Source of the DNA: Pelotomaculum sp. UBA3103
GTDB lineage: Bacteria; Bacillota; Desulfotomaculia; Desulfotomaculales; Pelotomaculaceae
DNA: 12,099 bases
Direction of reading: 5' to 3'
Assembly: GCA_002365855.1 (NCBI GenBank)
Contig: DFAP01000040.1
Span: forward strand, 1-12,099
This document shows, piece after piece, positions 7,335 through 12,099 of this stretch; the first letter of the stretch is position 1, and every line of letters starts with the position of its first letter. The notes under the pieces were generated by a model. That model did not search any database. It was given only the letters and a program-made list of their open reading frames with translations, and was not told where the DNA came from. Both the position numbers and the translations under genes were made by a program.

Positions 7335-8009
7335 ATGAAAACTTTTGGACTGTTTATTCTCCTGTCTATCATAACGGGGAATCCTATTCTTGCTCTGGGG
7401 ATACTGCTTCTCCTTATTTTTATTTTAGACCGTCGTTATATCGGAATTCTGCCTGATATCATGGGGCCCTGGCGGAGAGCGAGCAGGGTGGGACAGCTCA
7501 GACGAGAAGTCCAATTAAACCCCGCAAACGCTGATGCATACCTGGAGTTGGGTGAAACTTATTTCCGTCAGGGAAAATACGAGCTGGCTGCGTCTTTTTT
7601 GAAAAACGCCTCAGGTAAAATGTCTGGGCACCCGCTTTTTCACTTTTATCTGGGCGCTTCCGGCTACCACCTCGGGAAACGACAAGAAGCTAAAAAGGAA
7701 ATCGAGAAAGCAGTTGCCTCGAATCCCAAGGCTAGCTTTGGCGAGCCTTATTACTACCTGATCAGAATTAATCTTGAGGAGAACCGGCCTGTGGAGGTGG
7801 AGAAGGCCTTCGAACAGCTAATGCTATACGGGTCACCCAGAGTTTATTACCAGGCGGCAAAAGTGTTTTTAAACGCGGGGAATAAAGACAAAGCACGCAG
7901 TCTCTTTAAAGAAACCATTGATAATTATGAGGCCTGCGGGGGCGCCTTCAGGCGTCTTCATAGGAGATGGGCTGTCTTATCAAGGTTAAGCCTTCTTACT
8001 ATGAAATAA
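7335..8009 (+). CDS. Membrane-anchored tetratricopeptide-repeat protein
   Basis: The first 31 or so residues are very hydrophobic (FGLFILLSIITG, then ILALGILLLLIFIL), forming one long or two short membrane segments before DRR. The remainder (about 190 residues) is probably cytoplasmic. TPR-like helix pairs are visible: NADAYLELGETYFRQGKYEL (a typical repeat, near residue 63) and HPLFHFYLGASGYHLGKRQE after it, with weaker ones further on (PRVYYQAAKVFLNAGNKDKA). Such repeats bind other proteins; the partner is unknown. ATG 7335 is chosen because GGAGGG (7324-7329) lies five bases before it. The in-frame ATG at 7332 is too close and TTG at 7317 precedes the site. The gene has its own promoter and terminator, so it is a single-gene unit. 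Confidence 0.8.
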   Translation: MKTFGLFILLSIITGNPILALGILLLLIFILDRRYIGILPDIMGPWRRASRVGQLRREVQLNPANADAYLELGETYFRQGKYELAASFLKNASGKMSGHPLFHFYLGASGYHLGKRQEAKKEIEKAVASNPKASFGEPYYYLIRINLEENRPVEVEKAFEQLMLYGSPRVYYQAAKVFLNAGNKDKARSLFKETIDNYEACGGAFRRLHRRWAVLSRLSLLTMK

Positions 8010-8058
8010 CTAGAGGCTATAAGCTGTTAACCGATGATAAATAATCAGTTGCAAGGTA

Positions 8059-8086
8059 AAAACCGGGACATGTTTCCCGGTTTTAT
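8059..8086 (+). terminator. Intrinsic terminator of the TPR gene
   Basis: AAAACCGGGA (8059-8068) pairs perfectly with TCCCGGTTTT (8075-8084) around a six-base loop. The T-run is part of the right arm. The A-run on the left would let it work in both directions. Confidence 0.88.
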
Positions 8087-8161
8087 ATAAACAGAGGGAT
8101 ACCCTTTTTTTTACCAAATGTAGTCTTAAGTAGATTAGAGTCTTCAAAGTGAGGTGATACG

Positions 8162-9556
8162 ATGGAAACAGTCCTGGTCTTTATCGGTGTCTTTATTGGT
8201 GGTCTGGCCGTCTGGCTTATAATGCGTGCCAGGTTGCGGCAAACATACAAACAGGCGAAATTGGAGGGGCAGCTGGAGCTTGCAGCCCTGGTTGAACGGC
8301 TTCGAGGAAAGGAACTTCAGTTTGATGAGACAAAAGCTCTGGTAAAAAGCAAGGATGAACAAATCAGCCGGATTCAGGATGAGAACACGGGACTCAGGGA
8401 AACATTATCCGGATTGAAGTCAAAGCTGGATGAGGAAAGAAAAGCATCTGAAGAAAAGCTTAGTATCTTGAACGAGGCGCAGCAGAAACTGTCCGACGCA
8501 TTTAAAGCCCTTTCCGCGGATGCCTTGAAAAGCAACAATCAGGCATTTTTGGAGCTGGCAAAAACAACGTTGGAGAAATTTCAGGACAGTGCCAGGATCG
8601 ACCTGGAAGCGAGGCAAAAGGCCGTTGATGAGCTTGTTATGCCGCTGAAAGTGTCTTTGGAAAAGGTGGACAGCAAGATACACGAGATTGAAAAAACCAG
8701 GGTTGACGCTTACGCCAGTCTTACTGAGCAGGTGAAGTCGCTAGCGGGCACTCAGGCCCAGCTCCAGCTTGAAACCGCAAACCTGGTAAAGGCTCTGCGC
8801 GCGCCGAACGTTCGGGGGCGCTGGGGTGAAATTCAGCTCAAACGGGTTGTTGAGCTTGCCGGTATGGTTGAGCACTGCGATTTTGTTCAGCAGGAGTCGG
8901 CGAGCACGGAATTTGGCCGTCTCAGGCCTGACTTAATTATTAAACTTCCGAACAAAAAAAATATTGTGGTAGATTCCAAGGCGCCATTACAAGCCTATCT
9001 GGAAGCGCTGGACGCCCGGGATGAGGACGCCAGGCTGGCAAAATTAAAAGATCATGCGCGCCATATTAAGAAACATCTCACCCAGCTTGGCAGCAAAGGC
9101 TATTGGGACCAGTTTACTCCCACACCTGAATTTGTTGTTTTGTTTTTGCCGGGAGAGACTTTTTTCAGCTCATCACTTGAGCAAGATCCTGGATTGATTG
9201 AGTATGGGGTTAACCAGCGGGTTATCCTGGCCACTCCTACAACCCTGATCGCCCTGCTGCGTGCTGTAGCTTATGGTTGGAGGCAGGAAAAAATCGCTGA
9301 AAACGCCCAGGCAATAAGTAGTATCGGTAAGGAATTATATGATCGTATTAAGAATTTCACGGCGCATTTTTCCGATATTAAAAAAGGATTGGACCGCTCT
9401 GTGGAATCTTATAACAGGGCCGTGGGTTCCCTTGAAATGAGGGTGCTGGTGTCGGCGCGTAAATTCAAGGAACTTGGTGCGTCTACCGGCAGTGACATTG
9501 TCCCCCTGGAGGTTATTGATAAGTCAACCCGCACAATACATACTGTTGATAATTAG
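8162..9556 (+). CDS. rmuC: DNA recombination protein RmuC
   Basis: RmuC limits DNA inversions and rearrangements at short inverted repeats in E. coli and has a nuclease-like core of the PD-(D/E)XK type. This copy has 464 residues, near the family norm. Residues 2-20 form an N-terminal membrane anchor. About 25-115 is a long charged coiled coil. The conserved RmuC domain covers about 140-440, with [21 protein letters not shown] (from 214) and [21 protein letters not shown] (from 255). There E223, D257 and the DSK motif (271-273) are plausible metal-site residues. Further family blocks are [17 protein letters not shown] (324-340) and [22 protein letters not shown] (355-376). ATG 8162 follows GAGGTGA (8151-8157). 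A terminator lies upstream, so the gene needs its own promoter in 8087-8150, which I could not resolve. Confidence 0.95.
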   Translation: METVLVFIGVFIGGLAVWLIMRARLRQTYKQAKLEGQLELAALVERLRGKELQFDETKALVKSKDEQISRIQDENTGLRETLSGLKSKLDEERKASEEKLSILNEAQQKLSDAFKALSADALKSNNQAFLELAKTTLEKFQDSARIDLEARQKAVDELVMPLKVSLEKVDSKIHEIEKTRVDAYASLTEQVKSLAGTQAQLQLETANLVKALRAPNVRGRWGEIQLKRVVELAGMVEHCDFVQQESASTEFGRLRPDLIIKLPNKKNIVVDSKAPLQAYLEALDARDEDARLAKLKDHARHIKKHLTQLGSKGYWDQFTPTPEFVVLFLPGETFFSSSLEQDPGLIEYGVNQRVILATPTTLIALLRAVAYGWRQEKIAENAQAISSIGKELYDRIKNFTAHFSDIKKGLDRSVESYNRAVGSLEMRVLVSARKFKELGASTGSDIVPLEVIDKSTRTIHTVDN

Positions 9557-9564
9557 AATAGCCA

Positions 9565-10638
9565 TCATAACCCAAGCCATTTTTTTATTTGCTCTGGTTT
9601 TCTTTTTGCAGCCAGGGCAATTTCTTCAATTGATTTTCCTGCCTCGTACAATGCCCTGACTTCTCTTTTTTTCGACTGGTGCATACGTTGGTGGATAGTG
9701 TTGCTGCAGGATGAACAGCACCTTTTCTGGTGCTTGAAAGCAGGCCTGAAAAGCTCCCCACATTCACACAGCCTTAAAGGTTGGCCAGTGGCAATATCGA
9801 GCTGCAGCATTATTTTGAGAGCTTCCAGCAGGGACTGAAAGCGCCATTCCAACTGCCAGGACCCGTCAAAATTCAATCCAAGACCTGTGCTGTCCACGGA
9901 AAGCCACATATTTAAAAACTCACGCCAGCTCAGATCTTCAATTATTTCTTCTTCGGGGTCAAAACCACCAGCGTTAAACCTGTTCCACTGCGTGAAGTTG
10001 CTATAAAACTGTTCGGCTTCATTTGCGATGTCAGAGACCTGTTCACCGACAAAATTAAACCATTGATCTAATTTAAATTTGGCAGGGTATTCCGGGCTAG
10101 GATGAAAACGGCTCAGATATTCGAGTTCCATCACTTTTGTATCGCTATCAGACTGAGCAGATAATGGACCACCTGCTTGCTCGGGTCTTTGACCGTTTCC
10201 CCCCTGGTAATGGAAGAATAATCCTAAAAGCCCGTACCTGTTGCAAAATCTTAAGGCCTTATGACTGATATTTTTATCTACGTTTTTTATTTTCGCTTCC
10301 AGTTCCTCAACAGCTTCGTTCAGAGAGCCTTCTAAAGATAGTTTTAATTCGCTGCAGCTTTTTCCCAGGCTGATAAATTCCTGCAGCAGTTCTTTTTGCC
10401 GTTCAAACGGGTTTGTAAAGATCAGCGCAGCATCCAGAGCGGGAATAATAAAAAGGTTACCATTGTCGTTTGCAACTACCTCATAACGGCTGTGGCGTGG
10501 CCACCTGCCTTTTTTGGAAAAAGAACCGGATGAGAGATGGCTGTCCTTCTCAATGCCGTTGATTTCATGAGAATCCAAGCATTTCAACTCCATATAATGA
10601 CAAAATAGCATTATAACAGGCTTAAATATTAGGGCCAT
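9565..10638 (-). CDS. Uncharacterised protein with C-terminal CGNR-like zinc finger and helix-turn-helix tail
   Basis: Function unknown. The C terminus holds a probable zinc-binding module C291-x-C293-x13-C307-x3-C311, with extra C308, and then a basic stretch. A short helix-turn-helix-like end follows (about 325-357: REVRALYEAG, SIEEIALAAK, PEQIKKWL). The layout, an alpha-helical N-terminal part then a small zinc finger, resembles CGNR-type regulators, but this is not a clear member. Residues 268-284 (SLLEALKIMLQLDIATG) precede the finger and recur in the broken gene upstream. Residues 129-140 (LRFCNRYGLLGL) also have a counterpart there. The start is uncertain: ATG codons at residues 1, 10 and 16 all lack a Shine-Dalgarno, and the first lies only about ten bases from the predicted -10. 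The gene ends tail-to-tail with rmuC, eight bases apart. DNA binding is inferred only. Confidence 0.7.
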   Translation of the reverse strand: MALIFKPVIMLFCHYMELKCLDSHEINGIEKDSHLSSGSFSKKGRWPRHSRYEVVANDNGNLFIIPALDAALIFTNPFERQKELLQEFISLGKSCSELKLSLEGSLNEAVEELEAKIKNVDKNISHKALRFCNRYGLLGLFFHYQGGNGQRPEQAGGPLSAQSDSDTKVMELEYLSRFHPSPEYPAKFKLDQWFNFVGEQVSDIANEAEQFYSNFTQWNRFNAGGFDPEEEIIEDLSWREFLNMWLSVDSTGLGLNFDGSWQLEWRFQSLLEALKIMLQLDIATGQPLRLCECGELFRPAFKHQKRCCSSCSNTIHQRMHQSKKREVRALYEAGKSIEEIALAAKRKPEQIKKWLGL

Positions 10639-10648
10639 TATATATATT

Positions 10649-10677
10649 ATTTTAAAGTATTGTGGTTACTATATCAA
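10649..10677 (-). promoter_or_regulatory. Predicted sigma-A-type promoter of the zinc-finger gene
   Basis: On the minus strand TTGATA (10672-10677) is followed after exactly 17 bases by TAAAAT (10649-10654). Transcription would start near 10642, so translation from the first ATG (10638) would be almost leaderless. Use of the ATG at 10611 or 10593 is more comfortable. A second extended -10 (TGTTATAAT, 10610-10618) lies just inside the frame. Confidence 0.5.
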
Positions 10678-10808
10678 TGATTAATTTACAATTAAAGGAT
10701 TGGTTGTAAAGAATTTAGGATGCGGTCCAGGCAACTGTTTTTGATTTAGATAGTGACTATTACGTGGAAAATATTGGCTGAATTGGTTGAGCTTGAAGGT
10801 GTGACAGC

Positions 10809-11674
10809 TTAATAATAACCCTTATGTCTTTGCTGTTTAGCCCGGTTTTGACAGGTGTCTGAGCAGTACTTGCCGCTTTTTTTGGTAGGGGTAAAATACC
10901 TGCCACAGCGAGGATTGTCACAGCGGCGCGGTACCCTGCCAGCGTTTATGTCCAGAAAGAACATCAGGTATAATGCAGAAAGCAACGAGTCAAAAGCCCA
11001 CTCCCAGACGGGTTTTTTCTTGTTGGTGAAACGCAGGCAGGGCGCCACCTTACCTAAAAAAAGCTAAAAACCTACTCCATCATTGTTTCCGCATTCCAAA
11101 TAATCTCATAATAGTTGTCATTAGTCATACCGGGGACAGGAGTCCTCTTCATCAGTGGCTTGTTATAAAGTCCCTGCCTGAACAGCGCTTTAATTTTTCC
11201 TGAATTTTTTGCTCTCCATGATTCATATATGTCAATAGTCAGTCTTAGGCATTTAATCTCGTCTAAGACCTCTTTAAGTGAAATAGGTTGAAAATGACTG
11301 GTTGAATACCATCGTTTGTTAACTAAAACGCTGTTGTCATCGCTTTGCGTGCAAACTACAGGCAGGCCAAAATGGTTGATCCAGCGAAGGACTTCATCTT
11401 GTTGATTCAGTGAGGCGAACAAGGTATGAAGATATACAGGCTTAGCAGATTCCCTGTTTTCGCCCAATATTTTCGTAAGGAGCCGGGACGGCACAGGCGA
11501 GGTGTGGTAAGTGAATGGATAATAAGTGGTACTGTCCTCAATCCAGTAGCTTCTTCCCTGAGATAGGACCGGGACGATCATTCCGTCTCTTAGAACATAT
11601 TTTCTTAGTTTAAGCCAAGATGAGCCTTCATAATTTATTTTGTCGTTCTCCGGCCTATCGTTTTCTGCCCGCAT
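10809..11674 (-). pseudogene. Broken paralogue of the zinc-finger gene (stop codon plus frameshift)
   Basis: An N-terminal piece of 200 codons (11674 down to 11072) has a proper start: ATG with GGAGG eight bases before it (11683-11687 on the plus strand). It ends at TAG 11072-11074. The missing C-terminal part continues in another frame down to TAA at 10809, with SLLSALYLMFFLDINAG and a clean zinc motif C-x4-C-x13-C-x3-C followed by QNRAKQQRHK. That is the same block order and x13/x3 spacing as in the intact neighbour. Adding one T to the run of seven T just after the TAG would join the frames and give about 288 codons with a single stop. The joint therefore carries two lesions about 20 bases apart. 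Real decay is likelier than programmed recoding. The 200-residue fragment may still be translated. Confidence 0.72.
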
Positions 11675-12099
11675 TTTCTTGTCCTCCGGGAGTATGTATC
11701 AAGGTAACCAATTTAATGATTATAAGGGTACTTAATCATACCAGGCCAGTATTTTATGGTGACACGCAATAATAACTCCAGCGGCTTTGCCAGATTCATT
11801 CTAAGACACGATAAAAAAACAGGTAGGGTATTATCCTATGAAAAATAAAATTTAACAAATTAACATATATAAGCGTCTAATTTTGGATATCAGAATAGAT
11901 TTCAACACAGGATGATTATTGCCCTTCAAATTTTATAAACCGCACCAGCTAAATATAGATATGGATTATTCATTTAAATTTATTCTCCCCTGAAGTTTTA
12001 ATATAGAAATAATCATATTTAATTTTTTTAGTTTAAAAATTAATCTCTAAAAGGTTTTTTGCTTTAAAGATTGAAGAAATCTTAAAGTAAAAGAAACGT
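11675..12099. other. AT-rich intergenic stretch without a supported gene
   Basis: No frame here has a believable start and composition. The part nearest the minus-strand gene holds its ribosome binding site (11683-11687) and a TATAAT on the minus strand (11719-11724) without a matching -35, a weak promoter candidate. From about 11820 onward the sequence is very AT-rich, with many short A/T palindromes and a hairpin near the right edge. An upstream region of a gene outside the window is possible. Confidence 0.5.
12062..12087. repeat. Hairpin near the right edge
   Basis: CTTTAAAGATT (12062-12072) can pair with AATCTTAAAG (12078-12087) with one bulged A and a five-base loop. It is AT-rich and lacks a following T-run on the plus strand, so it is not a convincing terminator. 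Its role is unknown. Confidence 0.35.

Noticed and set aside
10855..11067. Plus-strand 70-codon frame opposite the zinc-finger fragment
   Set aside because: The minus strand encodes a clear cysteine motif with the spacing of its neighbour; the plus-strand frame shows nothing recognisable.
11040..11080. Programmed -1 frameshifting to join the two pieces of the broken gene
   Set aside because: The first frame reaches a TAG before the T-run, so slippage alone cannot rescue the protein, and no stimulatory structure is evident.

Overview
The window looks like chromosome of an anaerobic, Clostridia-like Firmicute, perhaps a Peptococcaceae member such as Pelotomaculum or Desulfotomaculum. That placement is inference. 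It rests on strong Shine-Dalgarno sites, use of GTG and TTG starts, several compact intrinsic terminators and the mix of genes. No rRNA or tRNA gene, CRISPR array, insertion sequence or prophage was seen.

Left end (1-1113): an unassigned stretch ends in a strong intrinsic terminator (237-274). It may be the 3' part of a structured RNA or the end of a gene cut by the window edge. After an AT-rich gap comes a small hotdog-fold thioesterase gene with a TTG start. Its composition is far more AT-rich than that of the metabolic genes next to it. A 38-codon frame of unknown meaning follows.

Centre-left (1114-3746): a full-length single-chain transketolase is followed 21 bases later by a class I SAM-dependent methyltransferase. 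The pair ends at a terminator whose hairpin contains the last base of the methyltransferase stop codon.

Chaperone block (3747-7178): dnaK, a 16-codon leader frame, a J-domain co-chaperone and a CbpM-like modulator form one tight operon closed by a terminator. There is no grpE, no hrcA and no CIRCE operator, so this looks like a secondary Hsp70 set rather than the main heat-shock operon. DnaK supplies the ATP-driven chaperone, the J protein delivers substrate and stimulates ATP hydrolysis, and the CbpM-like protein probably restrains the J protein. The DnaK carries the subdomain insert typical of Gram-negative Hsp70s. The J protein has only half of the usual DnaJ zinc-finger module.

Centre-right (7176-9556): a nested inverted repeat lies ahead of an extended -10 promoter. 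Then come a membrane-anchored TPR protein with its own terminator and rmuC, a membrane-anchored nuclease-like protein linked to DNA recombination.

Right end (9565-12099, minus strand): two related genes encode proteins with a C-terminal CGNR-like zinc finger. The first is intact (357 codons) and ends 8 bases from the rmuC stop. The second is broken by a stop codon and a one-base frameshift a few bases apart. The last 425 bases are AT-rich, with no gene that can be supported.
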